Assembly: GCF_001006305.1 (NCBI RefSeq)
Contig: NZ_LBHJ01000001.1
Span: 186,001-250,000, forward strand
Source of the DNA: Silvibacterium bohemicum
Lineage (GTDB): Bacteria > Acidobacteriota > Terriglobia > Terriglobales > Acidobacteriaceae
Length of the DNA stretch: 64,000 bases
Direction of reading: 5' to 3'
Shown: positions 53,009 through 63,147 of the stretch, piece by piece
How positions within the stretch are numbered: the first letter of the stretch is position 1
Layout of the letters: every line of letters starts with the position of its first letter
The notes under the pieces: model-generated
Seen by the model: the letters and a program-made list of their open reading frames with translations, nothing else
The model's database searches: none
Told to the model about the DNA's origin: nothing
Position numbers and translations under genes: made by a program

Positions 53009-55459
53009 TCATTGCTCGCGCAGGGCGATCATGGGATCTACCTGCGCTGAGCGCCTTGCCGGCAGCCAGCATGCGAATACGGCAACGGCCAATAGCAGCG
53101 CGGCCACCAGCAGAGTGCTGAGAAAGTCGACTGAGCCCACACCATAAAGCGTTGAGTGCATCAGTTGCCCCAGCGCAAATGCTCCGATGAGCCCGAGTGC
53201 CATTCCGGGCAGAGCCAGCCGAATACCGCCGCGCACCACCATCGCTACCACATCGCTCTTCTGAGCGCCGAGCGCCATGCGCAGTCCCATCTCATGGGTG
53301 CGTTGTGCGACGGCGAACGACATTACTCCGTAGATGCCCAGCGCGGCGAGGAGCAGAGCGATTCCGGCGAAGCTTCCGAAGAGCACCATTCCGAAGCGGT
53401 CGCTAGTGAGCTGGGATTCGACCACCTCGTTCATGGTTTGCAGATCGGCAACCGTGGTGTTGGGCTCAGCCTGGGCCACGGCAGCGCGCATACCGCTGCT
53501 TACGGACCCTGGATCGAGGGCGGTGCGCACCGCGATCGAGAAATACGGCACCGGCACCTGCCACATGGAGACGTAAATAGCAGGTTGTGTCGCGCCGGTG
53601 AGATGGTTGTTGTCCAGTACGTCGTGATAGATGCCGACGATTTCAAAGGGGACGATGGCGCCGGGATGGTTTTCGCCCGATCCGGGCAACGCAATGAGAA
53701 GACGCTGTTGAAGCGGATCCATGCCGCCCAGATAGCGGCGCACGAAACTCTCGTTGACGATTACGGCGAGCGGCGCGGACTGGACATCGGAATCGTTAAG
53801 AAAGCGGCCGCGAAGCAGTCGGATGCCGAATGTCGCGAAGAACCCCGGGGTCACCGCCTGGAGGTCGGCAACCGGTGGATGTTGGGGATCGGCAGGATGG
53901 CCGGCGACGGCGAACGGGAAGGAGTCGAAGCCACGCAGGGGCATGTTCGTTGCGAGAACGGCATTCTCGACACCGGGAATCGAGCCGAGCTTGTCGATCA
54001 ACGCGCGCTGGCGGGCAATGATTTCCTCTGGGGGCGGCGTCGCGTCGCGCTGGTTGCGGCTGATGCTGCGCCGCTGGAGATCTGCGGTCAGCACATGCTC
54101 GGGGGTGATGCCGAGGTCGATGCGGCTCAGGTTCCAGAAGCTGTGAAGGGCCATTCCGGCGCCAGCCAGAAGCGTGAGCGCGAGAGCGAACTCCGCAGTC
54201 ACGAGAATGCCCTGCGTATGATTGCGGTCGCGCCCGGAGATGGAGCGTGAACCCTGCTTGAGGGTTTCGCTGAGGTTGACGCCGGCCGCCTGCCAGGCAG
54301 GCGCGCAGCCGAAAAGAATGCCGCCGAGAACACTGAGGCCGATGGCGAAGCAGAGCACCGGCACGTCCACCTGAACGACCGCTTCGGCGGTCTGCCGGAC
54401 CAGCGGCAGTATGGCCATGCTGAGCTTCATGATCCCCCAGCCCAGGCCGAGGCCAATCGCTCCCCCAAGTATGGAGAGCGTGAGGCTTTCGGTGAGGAGC
54501 TGTGCGAAGATCTGCCGCCGGGTGGCGCCGAGAGCAGAGCGTAGAGCCAGCTCCTGCTGCCGGGCCGCTCCGCGCGCGAGCAGCAGGTTGGCCACATTGG
54601 CGCAGGCGATGAGCAATACCAGTCCGACCGCGGCCAGCAGCAGCCAGAGATTACGCTCCAGCTTGTGGTCGAGCCAGTCATTATGGAGCGGCTCCACGCT
54701 CATGGACCAGTTTTTCGCCTCTGTGGCTCCGTGACGCCGCTCCTCGACGCGATGGTCGATGATGGAGAGCTCGGCTTGCGCCTGCTCCCGAGTGACGCCC
54801 GGGCTGAGACGTCCGATGATGTCTCCCCACTCGTTGCTGGTCACACCGGGCTGCGGGGACATGGGCACCGTGAATTGGGTTCCGGGGATGCGGTCGAGAG
54901 GGCCGGCGGGGATGACTCCGACCACGGTGTAAGGTTGATCCTCGATCAGAATCGGCTTGCCCAGGATGCTTGGATCGGCGTGGAAGTGCGTCTCCCACAG
55001 GCTGTGCGTGAGGAGCACCACATGATCGTTACCCGGAGTGCCTTCACCCGGCAGAAAATCGCGGCCGAGAGCCATGGGCAAGCCGAGCAACTTGGTTATG
55101 GAGCCGGGGGTGTTGGCGCGCCCGGCAACTTCCTCAACGGAATGATCTGCGCCGGTGAAGTGGAGAGTCGTCCAGGAGGTGAATCCTAGAATCTGAAAAG
55201 AATGGCTCTGCGCAGCGTACTCTGCGTAGATTTCGGCAGGAACGCCGTTGCGCTGGCCCCGGTAATGCTTCCAGGCCACGACGAGCTGATCGGAGTGGGG
55301 ATAGGGGAGCGGGGACAGAAAGGTAGCCCACACGATGCTGAAGATGGCGACGTTGGGGCCGATGCCGAGCGCCAGGGCCAGGATGGCAATGGCTGTAAAT
55401 CCCTTATTGCGGGCCAGCATGCGCAGGCCGAATCGCATATCGCGCCAGAGTTTGATCAC
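53009..55459 (-). CDS. ADOP-type orphan ABC permease (MacB/FtsX family)
   Basis: About 816 aa. Starts WRDMRFGLRMLARNKGFTAI then AILALALGIGPNVAIFSIV, the diagnostic start of acidobacterial duplicated orphan permeases. Two periplasmic MacB-like domains alternate with two FtsX membrane blocks (VGLVLLIACANVANLLLARG; GIALLLAALGIYGVMSFAVAQ and the final LLVAALLLAVAVFACWLPARR). No ATPase gene accompanies it, as is usual in this family. Function unknown; probably envelope export or mechanotransmission. Two start choices: GTG with GAGGA nine bases upstream (used) or TTG three codons earlier. Confidence 0.9.
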   Translation of the reverse strand: MIKLWRDMRFGLRMLARNKGFTAIAILALALGIGPNVAIFSIVWATFLSPLPYPHSDQLVVAWKHYRGQRNGVPAEIYAEYAAQSHSFQILGFTSWTTLHFTGADHSVEEVAGRANTPGSITKLLGLPMALGRDFLPGEGTPGNDHVVLLTHSLWETHFHADPSILGKPILIEDQPYTVVGVIPAGPLDRIPGTQFTVPMSPQPGVTSNEWGDIIGRLSPGVTREQAQAELSIIDHRVEERRHGATEAKNWSMSVEPLHNDWLDHKLERNLWLLLAAVGLVLLIACANVANLLLARGAARQQELALRSALGATRRQIFAQLLTESLTLSILGGAIGLGLGWGIMKLSMAILPLVRQTAEAVVQVDVPVLCFAIGLSVLGGILFGCAPAWQAAGVNLSETLKQGSRSISGRDRNHTQGILVTAEFALALTLLAGAGMALHSFWNLSRIDLGITPEHVLTADLQRRSISRNQRDATPPPEEIIARQRALIDKLGSIPGVENAVLATNMPLRGFDSFPFAVAGHPADPQHPPVADLQAVTPGFFATFGIRLLRGRFLNDSDVQSAPLAVIVNESFVRRYLGGMDPLQQRLLIALPGSGENHPGAIVPFEIVGIYHDVLDNNHLTGATQPAIYVSMWQVPVPYFSIAVRTALDPGSVSSGMRAAVAQAEPNTTVADLQTMNEVVESQLTSDRFGMVLFGSFAGIALLLAALGIYGVMSFAVAQRTHEMGLRMALGAQKSDVVAMVVRGGIRLALPGMALGLIGAFALGQLMHSTLYGVGSVDFLSTLLVAALLLAVAVFACWLPARRSAQVDPMIALREQ

Positions 55460-55712
55460 CGGGAGCAATCCTCAGCCTACAGAAAGCAATCGGAGAGCCG
55501 GACTCTGCTGGCGGCAGGCGTTGGAAGGGAAGGCCTTATCCGGTGCCGGAGCGCATCGAGGCTTCTTCGCCTGTCCGAATTTGGTTTGATCAGTCCGGAA
55601 TTGGACAACACTCCACCCGTTCCCTCTCTTGATTCCTCCCCGATTCGCTATGCGATTCACAAGGGGAGGAAGGCTATAGTCGAGATGGCGACTCTCACGA
55701 CCTGGCTCGGGC

Positions 55713-56918
55713 GTGGCGAAAAACGATTCATACTCAACCCGTGGCTCGGCGTACGTCGACGACGATGCGGATGACGCATATTTGCGTCCCGCTCAGCCGT
55801 CCGCGGCCCCATCCTCTCGTGCTCGCGCGTCGCGCAATGCGGAGCGCGATGCTTCGCGCGGCCAGGCGTCTGACCGGCTGCTGGACAAAGCTGCCGAAGG
55901 GCTGGGGCAGCGCATCGAGGACGATGAGCCCTTTCTGCGCACGCGCCGGCGGGTGCCGGTCAAGAAAGGTCTTCTTCCACTCTGGACCAAAACGCGCTGG
56001 GGACGGATTGCGCTGGCAGGAGCCGCGATCGCAGTGCTGGCTGGAGGAGTGGCGCTGGTGTTCTCGGTGAAGAGCTTCTTCGATCACGACCCGTGCTTTC
56101 GCATCGACACCGCCTCCTCGATTCAGACCGTCGGCAACAGCCAACTGAGCCGCACCGATCTGCTGTCAGTCTTCGGCTCGGATATCGGACGCAACCTGTT
56201 CTATGTGCCGCTGGTGCAGAGGCGAGCCGAGTTGGAGCAGATCCCCTGGGTGCAGCATGCGACCGTCATGCGTCTGCTGCCGAATGAGCTGCGCGTCGCT
56301 GTAACGGAGCGGACGCCGATTGCCTTCGTTCGCGTGGCCGATCAGGTCAAGCTGGTCGATGCCGAGGGCGTCATTCTCGATATGCCGCCGGCCATGATGG
56401 CCGCCAAACATTTTTCCTTTCCCGTGGTGACCGGGATTCATCCTGGTGATCTGCTGTCGGCGCGTAAGCCGCGCATGCAGATGTACCAAAAGTTTCTCGC
56501 CGAGCTGGACGCAAGCGGCGAGAAGCTCTCCGAGCAGATGAGCGAGATCGATCTCTCCGATCCCGAAGATGTGCGCGCCACGGTGCCGGCCAAGAGCACG
56601 GACCTGCTGCTGCATTTCGGCGAGCAGAATTTCCTCGCGCGGTATCGCGTGTATCAATCGCATCTGAGCGAGTGGGAGCAGCAATATCCCCGGCTGGCCG
56701 CCGTCGATCTGCGCTATGACGGCCAGGTGGTCCTGAAGATGGCGGATGGCAAAACGGGCGATGGCAAAACGGCTGATACGTCGAACACTTCTCCTGCTCC
56801 TGCAAAGGCCGATGCCCCGGTAGCGAAGCCCGCGAGCAAACCTGCGACGATGGCTGCTGCGAAATCTATCGCGGCAAAAAAGCACGCGGCTCGGCAACGT
56901 CGCGAGGCGCAGCGATGA
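55713..56918 (+). CDS. ftsQ: Cell division protein FtsQ
   Basis: 401 aa. A long charged cytoplasmic region (1-95) rich in Asp, Arg and Ala precedes one helix ([21 protein letters not shown]). The POTRA domain begins [21 protein letters not shown] and continues [15 protein letters not shown], and the FtsQ beta domain has [17 protein letters not shown] and [11 protein letters not shown]. The C-terminal tail is Lys/Ala/Pro-rich. FtsQ bridges early and late divisome. GTG start; the stop overlaps ftsA (ATGA). Cytoplasmic and C-terminal tails are longer than in E. coli. Confidence 0.93.
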   Translation: MAKNDSYSTRGSAYVDDDADDAYLRPAQPSAAPSSRARASRNAERDASRGQASDRLLDKAAEGLGQRIEDDEPFLRTRRRVPVKKGLLPLWTKTRWGRIALAGAAIAVLAGGVALVFSVKSFFDHDPCFRIDTASSIQTVGNSQLSRTDLLSVFGSDIGRNLFYVPLVQRRAELEQIPWVQHATVMRLLPNELRVAVTERTPIAFVRVADQVKLVDAEGVILDMPPAMMAAKHFSFPVVTGIHPGDLLSARKPRMQMYQKFLAELDASGEKLSEQMSEIDLSDPEDVRATVPAKSTDLLLHFGEQNFLARYRVYQSHLSEWEQQYPRLAAVDLRYDGQVVLKMADGKTGDGKTADTSNTSPAPAKADAPVAKPASKPATMAAAKSIAAKKHAARQRREAQR

Positions 56919-58132
56919 GCCAGAAGGCGGACAACCTGATTGCCGTGCTCGACGCGGGAAGCTCGAAGACGCGCATGCTTATCGCCGAGCTGAACGACGG
57001 CGCGCTCCGCTATCTTGGACACGCCATTGTGGATGCGGCGGGAATGCGCAAGGGCTTGATTGCAGAGTTGAAGCTGGCAGCGGAATCCATCAACAAGGCC
57101 GCGACGCTCGCTGAAAAGCGGGCCGACGTCACCATCGAGAAATGCGTAATCTCCATCGGCGGCCCGCACGCGCGCGGCGTGAACAGCCGCGGCGGTATCA
57201 GCCTGGGCACGCGTCTGCGCGAGATTACCCGCGAAGATGTGAGAGCCGCGGTGGATCGCGCCCGGAGCGTTTCTCTACCGAATGACCGCGAGGTGATTCA
57301 CCTGCTGCCGCAGCAGTTCATTCTCGACGAGCAGCCGGGCATTCATGATCCGGTGGGCATGGTAGGCAGCCGCCTCGAGGTGAATCTGCATATCGCCACC
57401 TGTTCGGCGAGCGCGCAGCAGAGCGTCGTGACCTGCGCCAACAAGGCCGGGCTGGAAGTGACGGAGACGGTTTTTGAAGCGGTCGCGGCAGCCGAGGCCA
57501 CCATCTCCGCGGACGAGCGCGAACTGGGCGTATGCCTGATCGATGTCGGAGCCAGCTCGACCGAGCTGATCGTCTTCTTCGAAGGCTCCGTAGCGCACAC
57601 GTCCGTCATTCCTATCGGAGGCGATCACTTTACGAACGATCTGGCGGTCGGCTTGCACGTTACGCCGCCCGAGGCGGAGTGGGTGAAGTGCCACTACGGC
57701 CATGCGGTGGTGACGGCTGTTCCGCAGCTTACGGAGATCGAGCTCAGCGGAATGCCCGGCTTTCAGCCTCGCGTGGTCAAGCAGCGGCTGATCTGCGAGA
57801 TTCTCGAACCTCGTGCGCGCGAGCTCTTCCACATGCTGCGTGACAACCTCCGCCAGGGTGGAGTACTCGAAGCTTTGGGTGCGGGATGCGTGATGACCGG
57901 GGGAGGCGCGCGGCTGCCTGGATTGCTCGATGTGGCCGAGAGCCTGCTGCGCGTGCCGGCGCGGATCGGATCGCCTGTCCCGCTCTCGAAGATGCCGGAA
58001 GAGCTGGCGCAGCCGGAGTGCGCGGCGCTGATTGGAACCTTGCTCTATACCCACCGCACCAGCGTGATCCGTGCGGCGGAAGACCATAGCCTGCGCGCCA
58101 AGCTGCGCGCCATCTTTGCCGGAAGCTTATAG
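56915..58132 (+). CDS. ftsA: Cell division protein FtsA
   Basis: 405 aa actin-fold protein that anchors FtsZ to the membrane. Blocks: [19 protein letters not shown] (phosphate 1), [56 protein letters not shown] (phosphate 2) and [18 protein letters not shown] (adenosine). The C-terminus [18 protein letters not shown] gives the membrane-targeting amphipathic helix. Coupled to ftsQ, with ftsZ 86 bp downstream. Confidence 0.95.
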   Translation: MSQKADNLIAVLDAGSSKTRMLIAELNDGALRYLGHAIVDAAGMRKGLIAELKLAAESINKAATLAEKRADVTIEKCVISIGGPHARGVNSRGGISLGTRLREITREDVRAAVDRARSVSLPNDREVIHLLPQQFILDEQPGIHDPVGMVGSRLEVNLHIATCSASAQQSVVTCANKAGLEVTETVFEAVAAAEATISADERELGVCLIDVGASSTELIVFFEGSVAHTSVIPIGGDHFTNDLAVGLHVTPPEAEWVKCHYGHAVVTAVPQLTEIELSGMPGFQPRVVKQRLICEILEPRARELFHMLRDNLRQGGVLEALGAGCVMTGGGARLPGLLDVAESLLRVPARIGSPVPLSKMPEELAQPECAALIGTLLYTHRTSVIRAAEDHSLRAKLRAIFAGSL

Positions 58133-58218
58133 AAATTCGCAAGAAATCGAACGGAGCAGTTCAAGGGAAACTAGAAAGCGAAAGTCCAACAGGAAATCGA
58201 AATCAGGAGTCGAAGCCG

Positions 58219-59541
58219 ATGAGTCATTCAGAAGAAATTCGCATTCAGTATCACGATGAGGTCCCGCGCGGGGCGAAGATCAAGGTCATCGGCGTGGGTG
58301 GAGGCGGCGGCAACGCCGTGAACCGCATGATTTCGGCGCGCGTCGAGGGCGTGGAGTTCATCGCCGCCAACACCGACCGCCAGGCGCTGCAGCTTTCGCA
58401 GGCGCCGGTCAAGCTGCAGCTGGGCACCAAGCTCACCAGCGGTCTGGGTGCAGGCGCGAATCCCGATGTGGGCCGTCGCGCGGCGCTCGAAGATTCGGAG
58501 AAGATCATCGAAGCCCTCGAAGGCGCGGACATGGTCTTCGTCACCGCTGGTCTCGGCGGCGGAACCGGCACCGGCGCAGCTCCGGTGATCGCATCCTTGG
58601 CCAGCGAAATGGGCGCACTCACTGTCGCCGTAGTCACGCGGCCTTTCAGCTTCGAAGGCAAGCGGCGTATGGCGCAGGCGGAGCGCGGCATGCAGGAGCT
58701 GCTGGATTCAGTCGACACCATGATCGTCATCCCCAACGAGAAGCTGCTGGCGGTGGCGAAAGATGCCGGCTTCTTCGAGTCCTTCCGCATCGCCGACGAT
58801 GTGCTGCGACAGGGCGTGCAGGGAATTTCCGACATCATCACCATCCCCGGCATCATCAACCGCGACTTCGCCGACGTGAAGACCACCATGGCCGGCATGG
58901 GCTATGCGGTGATGGGCACGGCGGTGCGCGCGGGCGAGAACCGCGCCATCGATGCGGCGCAGGCGGCGATGGCCTCTCCGCTGCTCGAAGCGGGCGCCAT
59001 CGATGGAGCGCGCGGCATTCTGATCAACATCAGCGGATCGAGCTCGCTCAAGCTGAATGAGGTCAACGAGGCCTCGACCCTGATCCAGAACGCGGCGCAC
59101 GAGGAAGCCAACATCATCTTCGGCGCGGTGCTCGACGAGAGCATGGGCGACGAGGTCAAGATCACAGTGATCGCGACGGGCTTCCGCCAGGGCGAGATGC
59201 CGGAGCGCCGCGAGCGCCTGCTGAACGCATCGCTGCGCGAGCCGATTGCTCCCCGGTCAACGATGGGCGGCGTCGAAGTCAGCGCCCGTCCCATTACTCC
59301 GCGCTTCGCCAGCGAAGAGACGGACGACGAGCCTGCGTTCGCGACGGCCGTACGCCGTGAGCCGATCCGTGTAGAAGAGCCGCTGTTCGAGAGCTTTTCG
59401 GATATGGAGGAGACTGCGCCAGAGGCAGCCGTAGCCATAGCCGAGCCTGCGATGCAGCCGGAGGTGTTTCTTGAGGATCATCACGACGAGAATGGCGAGA
59501 GCCTGGACATTCCCGCGTATCTGCGGCGGGGCGGCCTGTAA
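58219..59541 (+). CDS. ftsZ: Cell division protein FtsZ
   Basis: 440-aa tubulin-like GTPase forming the division ring. GTP-binding: [16 protein letters not shown] and the tubulin signature [16 protein letters not shown] near residue 110, plus the T7 synergy region [15 protein letters not shown] linker of about 100 residues rich in Glu, Ala and Pro follows, and the C-terminal peptide [11 protein letters not shown] is the conserved FtsA-binding tail. AGGAG lies nine bases before the ATG. Confidence 0.98.
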   Translation: MSHSEEIRIQYHDEVPRGAKIKVIGVGGGGGNAVNRMISARVEGVEFIAANTDRQALQLSQAPVKLQLGTKLTSGLGAGANPDVGRRAALEDSEKIIEALEGADMVFVTAGLGGGTGTGAAPVIASLASEMGALTVAVVTRPFSFEGKRRMAQAERGMQELLDSVDTMIVIPNEKLLAVAKDAGFFESFRIADDVLRQGVQGISDIITIPGIINRDFADVKTTMAGMGYAVMGTAVRAGENRAIDAAQAAMASPLLEAGAIDGARGILINISGSSSLKLNEVNEASTLIQNAAHEEANIIFGAVLDESMGDEVKITVIATGFRQGEMPERRERLLNASLREPIAPRSTMGGVEVSARPITPRFASEETDDEPAFATAVRREPIRVEEPLFESFSDMEETAPEAAVAIAEPAMQPEVFLEDHHDENGESLDIPAYLRRGGL

Positions 59542-59920
59542 GCGATTTTTGTTCGAGCATGGGATGGCGTTAGATGCCCGTATTGGGGTCTGGAACGCCA
59601 TCCCAAAGTGCAACTTTTGATGCAGAAATGGCTTTTCCGAGACATTTGGTTACCAAAAAGAATTACTCTAAAGTAAAGTGAAGCAATTCACCCCGTACGC
59701 TCGTACTTGTTCCGATCGTTAGGTCGACGTTCTTTTACCGAGAACATCCGCGATTTTCTCGTGTTGTTAGTAGTTGAGACGATGTGTAGAACAGCAATCC
59801 CCGTTCGGCTCGTTTTTCTTCCGGGGATGTCACGTTAAGTAGCCATATTTCAATGGTTTTACCAGGCTGTTCTGTGGGCAAGATGGAGCAGAGGTGTCTG
59901 GGCCTCAGGGTTTGATATCG
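59542..59920. other. Intergenic region after ftsZ
   Basis: 379 bp without a gene. TGGGATGGCGTT (59560-59571) and AACGCCATCCCA (59594-59605) form a perfect 12-bp stem with a 22-nt loop just after ftsZ, a likely transcript end. The rest is AT-rich and should hold the promoter of the transpeptidase gene. Confidence 0.6.
59560..59605 (+). terminator. Long hairpin after ftsZ
   Basis: Perfect 12-bp arms 18 bp past the ftsZ stop, with a large loop and no strong T-run. It could end the ftsQAZ transcript or be a repeat-derived palindrome. Confidence 0.5.
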
Positions 59921-61210
59921 ATGAAACGCCTCTTTTTATTCGTATTTTCGCTTGCCCTCCTGGGCTCCTCCTTCTGCTTCGCCGAGTCGGCGACGACGCA
60001 TCGCCCTGTACGCCGGAGAGCGCATGTGCATGAGTCGGCGGCAGCGCAAAGGCATATTTCCAGCCTGCAGCACAGCCGGAGAGTGGCTTCGATCCGCACC
60101 GCATCGGTCCGGACCACATCCATGCGCACAGCTTCGATTCGTGGCGCGTCGGTTCGCGGCGGCGCTCGCCTGCGCCGTGCCAGCCTGGTCGTTCGTCGCG
60201 GCGGCTATGAACGCTTCTATGCCAGCTCTTTTACGGATACCGATCAGACCATCGGCGATGTGACGGCCGGGGAAGATCCGGTGGTCCGCGAGGCCGCGAT
60301 TGCCGCGCTCGGCAATATGAACGGCACGGTGGTTGCGATCGATCCCAGCAATGGCCGCATCCTGGCCATGGTCAACCAGAAGCTGGCCCTGTCGAGTGGC
60401 GCTGAGCCCTGCTCGACCATCAAGGTTTCCGTCGCGCTGGCTGCCCTGGAAGAGGGCATCATCACCAAGGACACGCCGGTCAATCTGGGCGGTTCGTATC
60501 ACGTAAATCTGACCGAGGCGCTGGCGCTCTCGATCAATCCATATTTTGAGACGCTGGGCCGTCGCCTTGGCTTCGAACGCGTCCGCCACTATGCCAACGA
60601 ATTCGGGCTGGGCGAGCTGGCCGGCTACAACATTCCCGGCGAGCAGCTCGGTGTCTATCCCGATCAGCCGTTGCCCGACGATCGCGGCGGCGTAGGCCGC
60701 ATGTGCTCCTTCGGTGAGAGCGTCTCCATGACGCCGCTGCAGCTAGGCGCTCTGGTGGCTTCGATTTCAAACGGCGGAACCCTCTATTATCTGCAGCATC
60801 CGACCACGCCCGACCAGGTCTTGAACTTCCAGCCCCGCATCAAGCGCACCCTGGACATTGCCCGGCTGATTCCCGAAATTCAGGATGGCATGCATGGCGC
60901 CGTCCAGTATGGCACTGCTCGCTCGCTGAAGGCCAACTTCAATCAGTTCCCGGTGATGGGCAAGACCGGCACCTGCTCCAACAACGGCACGCGCTTCGGC
61001 TGGTTCGCCTCCTACGCGGACACGCAGTACGGACGCATCGTCACCGTCATCTTCCTCGAAGGCGGACGGCCCACCTTCGGCCCCAAGGCGGCGGAGCTGA
61101 CTGGCCATTTCTACCGCAATCTCTGGGATCACAGCTACTTCGCAGCCAAGCAGCCGACCGAGACTGCTAATCCCGCGATGGGTGCTCCCGCCCAGGGCAT
61201 CCCTCAGTAA
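59921..61210 (+). CDS. Penicillin-binding transpeptidase with Arg-rich pentapeptide repeats
   Basis: About 429 aa. Signal peptide LFLFVFSLALLGSSFCFA. Residues 56-80 are five tandem five-residue units of the form A-S-[IVM]-R-[TG], in a strongly basic linker (His/Arg-rich from about 28 to 95). The transpeptidase domain has all three active-site motifs: STIK (~165), SIN (~204) and KTG (~347, GKTGTCS). No glycosyltransferase or PBP dimerisation domain, so it is a short stand-alone D,D-transpeptidase or carboxypeptidase-like enzyme. The ATG was chosen over an upstream GTG because it precedes the signal peptide. Confidence 0.9.
   Translation: MKRLFLFVFSLALLGSSFCFAESATTHRPVRRRAHVHESAAAQRHISSLQHSRRVASIRTASVRTTSMRTASIRGASVRGGARLRRASLVVRRGGYERFYASSFTDTDQTIGDVTAGEDPVVREAAIAALGNMNGTVVAIDPSNGRILAMVNQKLALSSGAEPCSTIKVSVALAALEEGIITKDTPVNLGGSYHVNLTEALALSINPYFETLGRRLGFERVRHYANEFGLGELAGYNIPGEQLGVYPDQPLPDDRGGVGRMCSFGESVSMTPLQLGALVASISNGGTLYYLQHPTTPDQVLNFQPRIKRTLDIARLIPEIQDGMHGAVQYGTARSLKANFNQFPVMGKTGTCSNNGTRFGWFASYADTQYGRIVTVIFLEGGRPTFGPKAAELTGHFYRNLWDHSYFAAKQPTETANPAMGAPAQGIPQ
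60086..60160 (+). repeat. Five 15-bp in-frame repeats in the transpeptidase gene
   Basis: Five consecutive 15-bp units each encode A/T-S-[IVM]-R-[TG]. DNA copies are diverged, so the peptide pattern is kept more than the DNA, which suggests selection on the protein. Confidence 0.85.
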
Positions 61211-61230
61211 AACTTCCTCTCGTAACGCAA

Positions 61231-61258
61231 AAACGGCCTCCTCTTGTGGAGGCCGTTT
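61231..61258 (+). terminator. Intrinsic terminator after the transpeptidase gene
   Basis: AAACGGCCTCC and GGAGGCCGTTT form a perfect 11-bp GC-rich stem with a 6-nt loop, 20 bp after the stop codon, ending in a short T-run and usable in both directions. Confidence 0.8.
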
Positions 61259-61283
61259 GCTTGCTGAGAAAGTCGTGGTCTTG

Positions 61284-61367
61284 GAAGGGTACGGCCTTCA
61301 GCAGTAAATAAATCAAGCAACTTTCTCTTGAAGGGTACGGCCTTCAAGCCGTACGTAAATCAAGCAA
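61284..61367. repeat. Two copies of a palindromic extragenic element
   Basis: GAAGGGTACGGCCTTCA starts both copies (61284 and 61330) and AAATCAAGCAA ends both. In the second, GTACGGC and GCCGTAC (61335-61354) make a perfect 7-bp stem with a 6-nt loop; the first copy has lost most of the right arm. Confidence 0.7.
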
Positions 61368-61545
61368 AAGGAGTGCGGCTTCAGCCGCTGAGGGAACGCC
61401 CGCTCAGCCTCCCGCGCGGAGGCCGTTATCTATCGGGCGAAAGCTCCACATCTCAAAAACGGGACCTGGGCAAAAGGATTTCTTTCGGCCCCGCTGTGAA
61501 TACCCTCCACGCTTTCGTGCATCTTGGATCAGATAGGATGCTTTC

Positions 61546-63147
61546 GTGATGAAGATTTTGACGGCAGAAGAGATGCGCGCGACCGATCGCGTGACGGTGG
61601 AGAAGTTTGGCGTTGCCTCGATCGACCTGATGCGCCACGCCGGAGCGGCGGTGGCGCGCTTTGTGGAGCGCGAATACGCCGGCTGCCGGCGGATCGTCGC
61701 GCTGTGCGGCAAAGGCAACAACGGCGGCGATGGCTTTGTTGCCGCCCGCAATCTAGCCGCGAGCGGCTGCGAGGTGCAGGTGTTGCTCATAGGCTCTCCG
61801 GAAGATCTGAAAGGCGACGCCAAGACTGCATTCGACGAGATGGGCATTGCGCCGGTTGTCATTGGGAGCGATGCTGATCTCGAGAGCAGCGAAGTCCGAA
61901 AGATTCTTGAGAATGCGGAGCTGATTCTTGACGCGGTAGTCGGCACGGGATTCAAGCCTCCCCTGCGCGGCATCGCTGCTACACTGCGCGATCGCCTGAA
62001 TGCGATGACGACTCCGGTGATCGCGGTCGACCTGCCTTCGGGGTGGGACGCGGATTCGCGGGAGTTCAACGCTGAGGGCGCCTATCGCGCCGATGCCGTC
62101 GTAACCTTTACCGCTCCCAAGCTGGCTCACGTCTGCGGCGATCTGACCGGCGGCGTCTATGGAGCGATTGTCGTCGCTCAGATCGGTTCGCCGGAAGGGG
62201 CAATCCAGTCTGATTTGAATCTCAGCTGGGCGGGCGCATTTAAACAAATCACAGACGCGCCGCGCAAGGCCGACAGCAACAAGGGCATGTACGGCCACGT
62301 TTTGCTGATCGGCGGCGCGAGGGGCAAATCGGGCGCGCCTTCCATGGCGTCGCTTGCCGCCCTGCGGACAGGCGCGGGACTGGTGACGGCTGCCGTCGCC
62401 GAGTCCATTCTTCCCGAGGTTGCGGGTGTTACGCCTGAGCTGATGACCATCGCATTGAAGGAAGCGGCAGATGGTTCCATCGATTCCGATCACGTCGACT
62501 TCGATGAGCTGCTCGATAGGATGACTGTACTGGCCATCGGGCCGGGATTGGGTCAGAGCCTGGCTGCCGAAGACTTGGTGCTGAAGCTGTTGGAGAAGGC
62601 AAAGGTTCCACTGGTGCTCGACGCCGATGCGCTGAATATTCTGGCCAGGCATTCAGAGAAGATCGATGGCAGAGGCCGGGCGATGGTGCTGACGCCGCAT
62701 CCCGGGGAGATGGCGCGCCTGGCTCGGATCAGCACCAGGGAAGTGCAGGCAAACCGCGAGCCGCTGGCGCGGGAATTTGCTATTCGTCATCAAGTAACAC
62801 TGGTGTTAAAAGGCTGGCGTACACTCATAGCGCATCCGGACGGTTCGATGGCCATCAACACCACGGGCAATCCGGGAATGGCGAAGGGCGGCAGCGGCGA
62901 CATCCTTACCGGAATCGTTGCGGCCATGGTGGCGCAGCATCCGGACCGGATTGCCGACGCAGTGAATGCGGCGGTCTATCTGCATGGCTTGGCTGCCGAT
63001 CTGGCAGTGCGCGAGCAGGATGAACACACGCTGCTGGCGACGGATACGGTAGCGCATCTGTGGCGCGCTTTCCGCTTTCGTCCACAGGATGCAGCGGGCT
63101 ATGTTTGGGTGCAGGGCTTACCTCGATCCACAGTGGAGAAGCGATGA
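61546..63147 (+). CDS. nnr: Bifunctional NAD(P)H-hydrate epimerase / ADP-dependent NAD(P)H-hydrate dehydratase
   Basis: 533 aa. The N-terminal YjeF half has LCGKGNNGGDGFVAARNLA (about 53-71) and VDLPSGWDAD for epimerising damaged NAD(P)HX. The C-terminal carbohydrate-kinase-like half has GHVLLIGGARGKSGAPSMA, LAIGPGLGQS, LTPHPGEMARL and NPGMAKGGSGDILTGIVAAM (GSGD near residue 450) for ADP-driven dehydration. Cofactor repair enzyme in the cytosol. Starts at GTG or the ATG one codon later. Its stop overlaps the tsaE start. Confidence 0.95.
   Translation: MMKILTAEEMRATDRVTVEKFGVASIDLMRHAGAAVARFVEREYAGCRRIVALCGKGNNGGDGFVAARNLAASGCEVQVLLIGSPEDLKGDAKTAFDEMGIAPVVIGSDADLESSEVRKILENAELILDAVVGTGFKPPLRGIAATLRDRLNAMTTPVIAVDLPSGWDADSREFNAEGAYRADAVVTFTAPKLAHVCGDLTGGVYGAIVVAQIGSPEGAIQSDLNLSWAGAFKQITDAPRKADSNKGMYGHVLLIGGARGKSGAPSMASLAALRTGAGLVTAAVAESILPEVAGVTPELMTIALKEAADGSIDSDHVDFDELLDRMTVLAIGPGLGQSLAAEDLVLKLLEKAKVPLVLDADALNILARHSEKIDGRGRAMVLTPHPGEMARLARISTREVQANREPLAREFAIRHQVTLVLKGWRTLIAHPDGSMAINTTGNPGMAKGGSGDILTGIVAAMVAQHPDRIADAVNAAVYLHGLAADLAVREQDEHTLLATDTVAHLWRAFRFRPQDAAGYVWVQGLPRSTVEKR

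Larger units (their letters stand above)
61211..61545. other. Repeat-rich intergenic region before nnr
   Basis: 335 bp with a strong terminator hairpin at its left end, two copies of a palindromic extragenic element, and a third degenerate palindrome (GCGGCTTCAGCCGC near 61375-61388). The last 50 bp should include the nnr promoter. No gene is supported. Confidence 0.6.

Noticed and set aside
51428-61210. Large integrated element between murC and nnr
   Set aside because: No integrase, att-like direct repeats or tRNA border; ftsQAZ inside is core chromosome.
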